This document shows positions 1 to 7,376 of a stretch of 42,019 nucleotides of DNA, in pieces. The first letter of the stretch is position 1; every line of letters begins with the position of its first letter. The position numbers and the translations under genes are program-made. Source of the DNA: Syntrophales bacterium (GTDB taxonomy: Bacteria > Desulfobacterota > Syntrophia > Syntrophales > CG2-30-49-12). The stretch is from assembly GCA_030018935.1 (NCBI GenBank), contig JASEGZ010000012.1, positions 1-42,019 on the forward strand. Reading direction: 5' to 3'. Under the pieces are notes generated by a model. That model did no database searches and was not told the DNA's origin. It saw only the letters and a program-made list of their open reading frames with translations.

Positions 1-36
1 CAAAATGCAGCGTAGCTGCATTTTGCTTATCGGGCG
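1..36. repeat. Perfect hairpin followed by TTATCGGGCG motif
   Basis: Two 11-bp arms, CAAAATGCAGC (1-11) and its exact reverse complement (15-25), enclose GTA and are followed by CTTATCGGGCG. The same right-hand motif, GCATTTTGC plus TRTCGGGC, recurs at 5162-5180 (with a full palindrome) and at 10920-10937 (right half only). All three copies lie at edges of accessory gene blocks. The left part may continue outside the window. Function unknown; it could be a cassette boundary or a REP-like transcription stop. Confidence 0.6.
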
Positions 37-90
37 CCATTGTTTTGCTTGCAGCGTATCAAACTGACTTTGGAAAACGAACCAAACAGA

Positions 91-3000
91 ATGACACACA
101 ACAATAATTCACTTCCGAGGGATGCCGCAGGTCTCGCATCCTGGTTTGCCGAAGGCGTGCGTAGTGAAGTGTCTGCACTTGAGAAAAACGGTAACGCTCA
201 AAGCTATGAGCTTCTTTCGGGCAAACTCATCCAGGTTGTGAGTGCTACCAAAGCTATCTATCATTTTATCATCGCAGATGGTACTCGAATACCAGAGGAC
301 TCTACAGGCAAACTCAAGACTGCAAGTGAGGAGTACGCAGCAGCGGTAACCGGACAACAGCTGAACCGAATTGACGTCTGCATAGAAGGTACACCGCTAC
401 CACCTGGAATCCATCGGGCTATGCTCGTTATTGACGATACGGCATTACTACGACGCCTTGCTGAGGTGCTTGAATCTCAATCGGCGAGACCGTCCAGTAT
501 TGGTTCACTAGCAACAACGGTCTTTCATCCTCAACACGCAAGCGTACGTTTTGCCACATTGCCCAGTTCAACTTCACTCGTCAAGCTATCAGGGCAGAAT
601 CGACGCATAGTTGAGCAAGCCTGCGGTTCATCCGTGACTTTCATCTGGGGCCCGCCGGGAACGGGCAAAACTTACACAATTGCCTATCTCGTCACAGCGC
701 TCATTGAGGCTGGAGAGAGGGTTCTCGTCTCTAGTCACACACATGCGGCGGTTGACCAATCCCTTTATGAGGCGGTCAAATCTGAGACGAACAAAGCTGG
801 CCCACTTGCAGCTCATCCTACCGTAACTGCTGGCAAGGTGCTTCGTATTGGGCTAACTCCCGACCGAAAAATTCCTGATAGTGTAAGACTCGATAAAGTA
901 GTGGACTGTAGGGCACGGAGCCTATTCTCGGAAATCGCTCGGCTGGAAGCCAAAGCTAAGCCGCTTGCTGATAGACGTGCCATGTATCAAGCACAGATTT
1001 CCGAGTGGGATATGCTTTCCGAGTTTACAACACGTTTGAACTCATCAAGAGAGACCATTAAGCAACTCGAAACGCAGATACTCCAGTCCGAGTCAGCACT
1101 CAGCGTATATAAAGAACTCCTAAACCAACGACGTGCAGAGCTTGAACGAGCACAACGTGCTTGGTTTCGCAGAACGATGAAAGTCGAACGTGCTACTCGA
1201 GCGTTACGTGATGCGGAAAGTCAACTTCAAAAGGCTGAGACGGACCGTACACTGTTGCAAAACGAGGTTGAGAAAAAAGTGCGATTGGCTAAAGAGATCG
1301 AATCTGCATTGCTCAGTCAGCAAGTTGTATGTGAAAAGCTTTTGCCGCGACCGATTATTGAAGGGGAACTGTCAACCCTCGCAGTCGAACTGAATCCACT
1401 TGAAGAGAGAATCCGCTCTCTTCAAGATGAGATTTCCCAACTTGAACAGAAGACCATTGCCGAAGCTCGTGCCATTTTCTGTACGCTGACAAAGGCTTAC
1501 ACTGGAAAAGAACTTGACGGACAAGTTTTCAACGCAGTGATTGTAGACGAAATCTCTATGGCTCTCCCGCCATTGATCTTTCTTGCGGCAGGGCGTGCGA
1601 CCTCTCGTGTAATCCTTGTTGGCGACTTCCTTCAACTTCCCCCAATCGTTCGAAGTGACACCGAAGTTAGTAATGTACGCCTTGGCAGAGATACCTTCTA
1701 CCACGCCGGGGTTGCGCGAGATTTGAAGCCCGCCGAGAATTGTCCCGTTCTGACGAAGCTTGAAGTTCAGCGGCGAATGGTTCCGGACATTGCTGAGGTT
1801 GCCCGTCATTTAGTCTACAGACAAGCTGGCCTGGTGTTAGATGATCATGACAAAGTCAAGAACCGGCCTACGCCACAGTGGCTGGATTTTCTTCCATTAA
1901 AACCTCTTCTCATTGTTGACACCGCTGATTTGCACTGTTGGTCTGGAAAGCAACCCGGAAGTCTCAGCCGCTTCAACTTCTACTCCGCAACTGTCGCAGT
2001 TGAAGTTGCGGCATTGGCTGCGGCAAAATTACCAAAGCCACCTGAACCACCACCAATTGGCATCGTCACACCGTTTGCCGCGCAACGTCGGCTTCTCTCA
2101 AAACTTGTAAAAGACATGGGATTGGAACAATGGGTCGTCGCAGGCACAGTCCACACATTCCAAGGTGGGCAAGCCGACCTAATCATCTTCGATTCAGTAT
2201 TAGATGAGCCATATTGGGCTGCCCGCCTTTGCACCCCGAGAGATATAAATCTCGTGAACGATGTAAAACGACTTCTAAATGTCGCTGTTACTCGGGCAAA
2301 AAACAAATTTGTCCTTATCGGTTCCTCCGAGTGGCTGAACAAGCATGCCATGCCTGCGAGCGGTCTCGGCCAATTGTGGGAGTTCTTAAAAGACCACGCA
2401 GACCTAATTTCGGCAGTCCAATTAGTTAAACTTGAAGCATTTCAACGCATATTTGATCGTTTCGTTCATGAAACAGGATGGAACGTCCCGCCGATTGAGA
2501 GAGGGTATGCATTCGAACACCTCGATGAGGAGTCATTCTTCCCGCGCTTCTCAATGGATCTCAATGCCGCATCAGACTCCATTTTTGCCTTGGCACCCTA
2601 TTTCGGCGAATATCGCTGGCCAAGAATCGAGCCACTATTCGCTGCAGCACTTGCCCGAGGTGTAAAGGTAACGATTGTGACACCACCCTTGACTGAGGTT
2701 CATAACAGAGGATATGTCGAAGGGGTTATCAAGCACCTTCGAAGCCGCGGCGCTGTTGTTGTAACAGCAAGTGGAGTTCACGGGAAGGATGTGATAATCG
2801 ACGAACGTATTGTGTATACTGGCAGTATGAATTGGTCGAGCAACCGCGGTCGCTCTGAGGAAATTCACAGGCTACTTGCCCCTGAATACGCAGAGATTTG
2901 TCTGAATCTCATGCAGGCAAAACATATCCGTCAGGCAGCAGTCCATGAGGACGGAGCTTCTCGTTCCTGCCCGATATGCGGCCATCCGACCCAAGTTGTT

Positions 3001-3246
3001 AATCAACGTCAGCAACACGGTATGTGGGATCATCAAGCAATGAAAGTTGGGTGTACAAATCCTAACTGTGAAGGTTATCTGAGAGATATAGATGAACGAC
3101 CACCTTTTCGGAAAGCTCCTTTGTGTCAAGTTGACGGTCGAACCAGTTACCGAATAGTTCAACGAGGGAGAGGTAAGGTATGGCAATGCCCAAAGCATCC
3201 AAGAGATTGTAACACTAAAAAGGTTGTGCCTGGCGACCCAGAATAG
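91..3246 (+). CDS. SF1 (UPF1-like) helicase fused to PLD nuclease, C-terminal zinc finger
   Basis: Large multidomain protein of about 1051 residues, probably acting on nucleic acid in the cytoplasm. Visible: Walker A GPPGTGKT (187-194), motif Ia VSSHTHAAVD, a long coiled-coil insertion (about 285-460), Walker B VDEIS (D486, E487) with GDFLQLPP (motif III), TPFAAQ (IV), GTVHTFQGGQ (V) and NVAVTRAKN (VI). A single HxKx4D motif follows (H897, K899, D904) with GSMNWSSN, typical of PLD-family phosphodiesterases, which often dimerise to form the active site. Near the C terminus CPICG and CTNPNCEG form a topoisomerase-type C4 zinc finger. The frame is open from a TTG at 40, but that part runs out of the upstream hairpin, so ATG 91 is preferred although no clear ribosome site is seen. 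An attC-like hairpin follows. A role in phage or plasmid defence is inferred from the domain combination only. Confidence 0.85.
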   Translation: MTHNNNSLPRDAAGLASWFAEGVRSEVSALEKNGNAQSYELLSGKLIQVVSATKAIYHFIIADGTRIPEDSTGKLKTASEEYAAAVTGQQLNRIDVCIEGTPLPPGIHRAMLVIDDTALLRRLAEVLESQSARPSSIGSLATTVFHPQHASVRFATLPSSTSLVKLSGQNRRIVEQACGSSVTFIWGPPGTGKTYTIAYLVTALIEAGERVLVSSHTHAAVDQSLYEAVKSETNKAGPLAAHPTVTAGKVLRIGLTPDRKIPDSVRLDKVVDCRARSLFSEIARLEAKAKPLADRRAMYQAQISEWDMLSEFTTRLNSSRETIKQLETQILQSESALSVYKELLNQRRAELERAQRAWFRRTMKVERATRALRDAESQLQKAETDRTLLQNEVEKKVRLAKEIESALLSQQVVCEKLLPRPIIEGELSTLAVELNPLEERIRSLQDEISQLEQKTIAEARAIFCTLTKAYTGKELDGQVFNAVIVDEISMALPPLIFLAAGRATSRVILVGDFLQLPPIVRSDTEVSNVRLGRDTFYHAGVARDLKPAENCPVLTKLEVQRRMVPDIAEVARHLVYRQAGLVLDDHDKVKNRPTPQWLDFLPLKPLLIVDTADLHCWSGKQPGSLSRFNFYSATVAVEVAALAAAKLPKPPEPPPIGIVTPFAAQRRLLSKLVKDMGLEQWVVAGTVHTFQGGQADLIIFDSVLDEPYWAARLCTPRDINLVNDVKRLLNVAVTRAKNKFVLIGSSEWLNKHAMPASGLGQLWEFLKDHADLISAVQLVKLEAFQRIFDRFVHETGWNVPPIERGYAFEHLDEESFFPRFSMDLNAASDSIFALAPYFGEYRWPRIEPLFAAALARGVKVTIVTPPLTEVHNRGYVEGVIKHLRSRGAVVVTASGVHGKDVIIDERIVYTGSMNWSSNRGRSEEIHRLLAPEYAEICLNLMQAKHIRQAAVHEDGASRSCPICGHPTQVVNQRQQHGMWDHQAMKVGCTNPNCEGYLRDIDERPPFRKAPLCQVDGRTSYRIVQRGRGKVWQCPKHPRDCNTKKVVPGDPE

Positions 3247-3334
3247 TCTCTTTACCCGATAGGCTAAGACCCAACTGAATGTCCGAGGCAGATAGACATA
3301 GGGACGGTCATCAATCGAATCGCAAAACAACGGC

Positions 3335-3398
3335 AGCTAACACAGGCTAAAAGATTGACATCCAAATGCTTCACACTTCTTTTAGCCTTGAACGAGGG
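3335..3398 (+). repeat. attC-like hairpin, right end degenerate
   Basis: AGCTAAC (3335-3341) is followed by AGGCTAAAAG (3344-3353), whose exact reverse complement CTTTTAGCCT lies at 3379-3388. Sequence and spacing closely match the attC-like sites at 32274 and 33048, including the loop text GACATCCAAATGCTTC. Unlike those, GAACGTTAGCC is replaced here by GAACGAGGGGC, so the right recombination box is lost and the site is probably inactive. It sits just 3' of the helicase gene, as an attC does after a cassette gene. Confidence 0.55.
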
Positions 3399-3427
3399 GC
3401 AGGAAATTGTGGTTAAATGAGGGAAAA

Positions 3428-5011
3428 ATGAAAGAAAAACAGAACCGTTCCCTTTATTCACTTTTGAGTATTGTTGTATATCTTCTTCGTAAATTGGGAA
3501 CGGGTATTGTGGTAATGGCTGTTGCGTTTGCTATTGGTCTCTGGAGCAGCGGGCCCAAAATTGCCCTATCTTCAGAGGACAGGGAAGTTCAGGGCGTCTT
3601 CCCCATGCCCTCTGTTCAGATAGAGCATAAGGAAGACAATAATTACCAGAAAAAAACCTCTCCATCAATTAAGAGACATAAATGGCAGACCTATAAAAAT
3701 GAAAAATGCGGCTATGAAATAAAATATCCTGAAGGCTGGGAAGTAGTAGAGGCAAAACCATGGGTCAAAACCGGTTGGGCTGGAGATGTCCTATTTGATA
3801 ATGAGATGCAGAAGGTAACCTTTCTGGAGAAAGACTATGGTAGTTGGCAGGGGGAATTTCAGATAGCAGTTATATCAAATCCTGAAAACGTAAGCCTTGC
3901 GCAATGGATTGGGAAGAACGAACCAACGGACATTTCAGGTGGAAGTTTAATACAGAAAATATCGGCGGTAAGGCTAAATGGGAAGCCCGCAAAAAGGCTC
4001 TCTATCTTTGGATTTGACCACGAGGGGATTAACATTGTCGCACTTTATAGGGGATACATCTATTCCATCGATTTTACAGGAAACAATCCCAGTGATCGAG
4101 AGTTAAAGAGGCATAAGCAGATTTATGCGCAGATACTAAGGTCTTTCCGCTTTATTAAAGTCAGTGCACAAAAGGTAAAGGATTCCGAGGATAAGGTATA
4201 CACGGTCGGGGAATTAAGCGAGATTATAAATAAAAATCCCGAGAACCCAAAAAATAGAGAAATCAGGCTTAAGGCTTTTGTTATGGAAGATATGCGTGCC
4301 AGAACATCCAATCCCGAAATAACCAAATGTGCCAACTACTTTATCCTGATTGATTACGATAAAGACCTTGTGAAAAAATATGACGAGGCAGCCTATCATG
4401 AAAAACAGGAGATGCTGAAAAACATCCCTGTAATATTGAGCGGTGAAGTGCCACTGTCGCCGAGGACTACCAGAATCTATCCCACGCAGTACGGTATTTA
4501 TATCGGACATTTTTATGACAAAAAGGCTATGGAATGCAAAGAGGGGCTTAAAAGATTCTTAATTACAGACAAGATGGAAGAGCTGCCGATTCAATGGTAC
4601 ATGACATCAAAATCAGAGACGATAAACAGTGGGGCGGTCATTGCCTATGGAAGATATATAAAACCGCTGTATAGTGTAGAAATGAAAAATTATCAAATCA
4701 CAATTAACGGCGTTTTATATGGTCTCCGGACGTCGCCGGAATTTAGAAATCGCTGGACCGACAAACAGACCGTTCAGTATTATGACACCCTCGTGAATGT
4801 ACTGAAACAAAGCAAAACGGTTAGATTCGGTAGAAATTTCGCAAGGTTTTATCTCTTTCAACTTTCCAACAGAGATATTGAACAAATCAGCAAGATACTC
4901 AGAAGTACTAACCCTGACAGTTTAAAGAAGGCTGAACTAGCAAAAGCCCTCCAGGAAAGCCATTTATCGGATGAAGAATTCAGGGGATTCATTGAAAACT
5001 GGGAGAGGTGA
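3428..5011 (+). CDS. Membrane-anchored protein with PsbP-like domain
   Basis: Protein of 527 residues, function not recognised. One N-terminal hydrophobic segment (about residues 18-42, LLSIVVYLLRKLG...GLWSSG) looks like an uncleaved signal anchor, putting the rest outside the cytoplasmic membrane. A segment beginning YKNEKCGYEIKYPEGWEVVE and running about 140 residues resembles the PsbP-like fold (YPxGW start). The remaining 300 residues match nothing I know. ATG 3428 has GAGGGAAAA just upstream and is preferred over an in-frame TTG at 3407, which overlaps the end of the repeat. It lies between two attC-like hairpins and may be cargo of the same accessory block as the helicase. It is A+T-richer than the metabolic genes to the right. 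Confidence 0.65.
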   Translation: MKEKQNRSLYSLLSIVVYLLRKLGTGIVVMAVAFAIGLWSSGPKIALSSEDREVQGVFPMPSVQIEHKEDNNYQKKTSPSIKRHKWQTYKNEKCGYEIKYPEGWEVVEAKPWVKTGWAGDVLFDNEMQKVTFLEKDYGSWQGEFQIAVISNPENVSLAQWIGKNEPTDISGGSLIQKISAVRLNGKPAKRLSIFGFDHEGINIVALYRGYIYSIDFTGNNPSDRELKRHKQIYAQILRSFRFIKVSAQKVKDSEDKVYTVGELSEIINKNPENPKNREIRLKAFVMEDMRARTSNPEITKCANYFILIDYDKDLVKKYDEAAYHEKQEMLKNIPVILSGEVPLSPRTTRIYPTQYGIYIGHFYDKKAMECKEGLKRFLITDKMEELPIQWYMTSKSETINSGAVIAYGRYIKPLYSVEMKNYQITINGVLYGLRTSPEFRNRWTDKQTVQYYDTLVNVLKQSKTVRFGRNFARFYLFQLSNRDIEQISKILRSTNPDSLKKAELAKALQESHLSDEEFRGFIENWER

Positions 5012-5077
5012 CTAAATTAGGAAAAACTGAAAATGGTGAAAAGGGGACGGTTCTATTTATTGATTGCCCGCAACGGC

Positions 5078-5130
5078 AGATAACATGACACAAAAGGCTA
5101 ACGTCCAAACCCTATGGGGCTTCTCTTGTG
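5078..5130 (+). repeat. Degenerate attC-like hairpin
   Basis: CAACGGCAGATAACA matches the left end of the other attC-like sites (AACGGCGGCTAACA at 33042). CACAAAAG (5089-5096) pairs with CTCTTGTG (5123-5130) at 7 of 8 positions. No GTTRRRY right box follows; the GCATTTTGC palindrome starts nine bases later. Best read as a decayed member of the same family. Confidence 0.4.
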
Positions 5131-5138
5131 CCAAAAAT

Positions 5139-5205
5139 GACAAGCAAAATGCCGCTATGCCGCATTTTGCTTGTCGGGCGCGGGCTACGCCCGTGATCGC
5201 CCGAC
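5139..5205. repeat. Two nested palindromes (REP-like)
   Basis: GACAAGCAAAATGC (5139-5152) pairs exactly with 5162-5175. It runs into a second, GC-rich hairpin in which GTCGGGCG (5173-5180) pairs with 5198-5205 and CGGGC (5181-5185) with GCCCG (5189-5193). The block fills most of the 281-bp gap before ubiE. It could stop transcription from the accessory genes. No T-run follows, so it is not a classical intrinsic terminator. Confidence 0.6.
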
Positions 5206-5292
5206 TACTTCCAGATGGCTTCTGGCCATAATTAGAGAACATCTTATCAAATGATGCAGGATATTCGGGAGCGTATTACGGAGTACAGGTGA

Positions 5293-6033
5293 ATGAAAAG
5301 AACATATCCTTCAGTATCGGAAGCAACGGAAGACGAACATATAGTCATGGTTAAGGATATCTTCAGTACCGTTACCGGTAAATACGACTTCCTCAATCAT
5401 TTCTTAAGCCTTCGGCGCGATATCGCATGGCGTCGTTTTACCGTAAAGCAGATGCGCTTCTTTGAGACCAGTCGTTTCCTTGATGTGGCGTGTGGAACCG
5501 GTGATCTTGCTATCGCTGCCGCCTCCCTCTATCCGCACATCCACGTGACAGGGCTTGACTTTGTAAAGGAGATGATCGGCCAGGCATGCCGGAAGGTTGA
5601 AAAAAGACACCTCTCTCAAAATATCCGGTTTATTAAAGGTGACGCCCTCAGCCTCCCTTTTGTTGCGTGCAGTTTTGATGTCGCCGGAATTGTTTTTGGC
5701 ATCAGGAATATTCCAGACAAGATGCAAGCACTCAGGGAAATGACCAGGGTCGTGGTACCCGGCGGTCAGGTAATGGTACTGGAAATGATACTCCCCCGCC
5801 ATACACTGTTACGTTGTGTTTACCGTATTTACCTCCGTAAAATACTTCCCTCGCTTGCGCGGTTATTTTCCTCAAACCCTGCTGCCTACTATTACTTAGC
5901 TGACTCCATTATGAATTTCCCCACGCCGGATAATTTTTCCGTACTCATGGAGGAAACCGGTCTCACAAAGGTAAAGACATGCTCCCTTACTATGGGCATT
6001 ACTTATCTTTTCATCGGAATCAAAGCGAAATAG
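5293..6033 (+). CDS. ubiE: Demethylmenaquinone / ubiquinone methyltransferase UbiE (MenG)
   Basis: SAM-dependent C-methyltransferase of 246 residues, normal for the family, acting in the last steps of menaquinone synthesis on the inner face of the membrane. The N-terminal family signature is clear: VKDIFSTVTGKYDFLNHFLSL followed by RRDIAWRR. SAM-binding motif I reads FLDVACGTGDLAIAA, and a later GGQVMVLEMILP is motif III-like. GGAG lies about nine bases before the ATG. In an anaerobe the likely substrate is demethylmenaquinone rather than a ubiquinone precursor. The gene is followed 89 bp later by another plus-strand gene; no other menaquinone genes are in the window. Confidence 0.9.
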   Translation: MKRTYPSVSEATEDEHIVMVKDIFSTVTGKYDFLNHFLSLRRDIAWRRFTVKQMRFFETSRFLDVACGTGDLAIAAASLYPHIHVTGLDFVKEMIGQACRKVEKRHLSQNIRFIKGDALSLPFVACSFDVAGIVFGIRNIPDKMQALREMTRVVVPGGQVMVLEMILPRHTLLRCVYRIYLRKILPSLARLFSSNPAAYYYLADSIMNFPTPDNFSVLMEETGLTKVKTCSLTMGITYLFIGIKAK

Positions 6034-6122
6034 GGACAATTTGCCGTCTGTTCCCTGCGAAAATTTCGAAGAAACCGGTACCATGATTATTACAGATTAA
6101 GACCATAGAAAAGGAAAGCCCT

Positions 6123-6623
6123 ATGCCAAAAATTTTAGTTTCCAGAAAACCATTTATTATCGGGGTAATGGGAAGTCATGAAGATGACAATGCTGTTGTG
6201 AACGAAGCCCGGCATCTCGGAGAAGCCATTGCCAGGCGGGGTTATGTTTTGCTTACAGGCGGAGGGCCCGGTTTAATGAAGGCAGTTTCTGAAGGAGCCT
6301 ACCGGGCCGGTGGCCTCGTTCTCGGTATCCTTCCCAATGAGAGAAGCACCCCTCTTCATGAGTACCCGAACGAATTTGTTGACATCGCCATCTATACGGG
6401 GATGAATGATGCCAGAAATGTAATCAATGCAAAGACACCTCATATCTTAGTAGCCTTAAGCGGTGGTGCAGGCACCCTATCGGAAATCGCTCTTGCCTTA
6501 CGAGCCGGAACGCCGGTGATCGGACTCCATTGCCCTTCTTTTGCAGTTCCGTCAGATTCCGATTTTACCGCCGTTAACACAGTTGAGGAGGTTCTTGAGA
6601 AAATTGATAATATTCTGGGGTAA
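6123..6623 (+). CDS. TIGR00725-type LOG/SLOG-fold protein
   Basis: Cytoplasmic Rossmann-like protein of 166 residues. IGVMGSHEDD at the N terminus, LLTGGGPGLMKAVSEGA with the GGGxGLM loop, and LSGGAGTLSEIALAL are the nucleotide-binding features of the LOG/TIGR00725 group (putative lysine decarboxylase fold, related to cytokinin riboside phosphoribohydrolases). The full PGGxGTxxE catalytic signature of true LOG enzymes is changed to SGGAGTLSE, so phosphoribohydrolase activity is uncertain. AAGGAAAG precedes the ATG. The last codons and the stop (GGGG TAA) coincide with the left end of the 133-bp inverted-repeat element, so the present C terminus may have been set by that insertion. Confidence 0.8.
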   Translation: MPKILVSRKPFIIGVMGSHEDDNAVVNEARHLGEAIARRGYVLLTGGGPGLMKAVSEGAYRAGGLVLGILPNERSTPLHEYPNEFVDIAIYTGMNDARNVINAKTPHILVALSGGAGTLSEIALALRAGTPVIGLHCPSFAVPSDSDFTAVNTVEEVLEKIDNILG

Positions 6624-6749
6624 TTACAAAAGTCTTGAAATTAAAATGTAGCCGCAAACTTTAGTTTGCGTGTTCTCTTTGTTTTCAATATGTTACAAAA
6701 CGCAGGCTAAAGCCTGCGGCTACCAGAATTAGACTTTTGCAATTACCCC
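6617..6749. mobile_element. MITE-like element, 133 bp, 19-bp terminal inverted repeats, TTCT duplication
   Basis: GGGGTAATTACAAAAGTCT at the left end matches the reverse complement of the right end at 18 of 19 positions. The element is flanked by TTCT on both sides (6613-6616 and 6750-6753), consistent with a 4-bp target-site duplication. Inside, GTAGCCGCAAAC... pairs loosely with ...GCCTGCGGCTAC. No ORF is present. The left terminus supplies the stop codon of the upstream gene. Confidence 0.75.
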
Positions 6750-6796
6750 TTCTGACAAGAGAAAGGGAAGATTGAATTTTTTAGCGAGGTCAGGCA

Positions 6797-7285
6797 ATGC
6801 CAATCTATGAATTTTACTGTAAAAAATGCAACACAGTTTACAACTTTTTCTCCAGGTCCGTCAACACCCAAAAGGTCCCCCACTGTCCGAAATGCAGAGC
6901 AGTCAGCTTAAAACGCCAGATGTCTGTATTTGCCAGGGTTTCAGGAAAAAAAGATGAGGTAAGCGATGACCTTCCCCCCATTGACGAAGCGAAGATGGAA
7001 AGAGCAATGGCCATGCTGGCCGGTGAGGCAGAGAAAATCGTCGAAGGCGACCCCCGTCAGGCAGCCATGCTGCTCAGGAAACTCTCTGACGCCACGGGTC
7101 TTAATCTGGGGCCGGGAATGGAGGATGCCCTCTCCCGTATGGAAAGGGGGGAAGACCCTGAGAAGATCGAAGAGGAAATGGGAGATTTACTGGGAGAGGA
7201 AGAACCTTTTCTCCTGGAGGCCAGGACAAGAAAGGGGAAGAAACGACCAGAGCCACGTGTTAACGAAACTCTTTATGACCTATAG
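6797..7285 (+). CDS. FmdB-family zinc-ribbon regulatory protein
   Basis: Small cytoplasmic protein of 162 residues. The N terminus MPIYEFYCKKCNTVYNFF with a second pair in HCPKCRA is the four-cysteine zinc ribbon of the FmdB family, first noted beside methanogen formylmethanofuran dehydrogenase genes. The C-terminal 110 residues are acidic and helical (PPIDEAKMERAMAMLAGEAEKI and a run of Glu near the end) and longer than in minimal FmdB proteins. GAGGTCAGGCA upstream of the ATG can serve as ribosome site. The next gene on the opposite strand is the formate dehydrogenase catalytic subunit, but no functional link is shown. Confidence 0.8.
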   Translation: MPIYEFYCKKCNTVYNFFSRSVNTQKVPHCPKCRAVSLKRQMSVFARVSGKKDEVSDDLPPIDEAKMERAMAMLAGEAEKIVEGDPRQAAMLLRKLSDATGLNLGPGMEDALSRMERGEDPEKIEEEMGDLLGEEEPFLLEARTRKGKKRPEPRVNETLYDL

Positions 7286-7292
7286 TATACTT

Positions 7293-7356
7293 AGGAGTCA
7301 GAAGTCAGAAGTCAGAAGAAAATTATTTTCATTCTGACCCCTGACTTCTGACTCCT
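7293..7356. repeat. Inverted repeat of GTCAGAA units between convergent genes
   Basis: AGGAGTCAGAAGTCAG (7293-7308) pairs exactly with 7341-7356. The arms are built of tandem AGTCAGA units and flank an A/T-rich centre. Related text recurs at 15805-15850 and, weakly, near 35030-35065. It lies between the stops of the FmdB and formate dehydrogenase genes and may act as a bidirectional terminator. Confidence 0.6.
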
Positions 7357-7376
7357 GACTCCTGATATGCATGTCT

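Noticed and set aside
1372-1809. A 145-residue minus-strand ORF within the helicase gene
   Set aside because: It is opposite the DEAD-like and motif III region of the helicase and shows no protein features.
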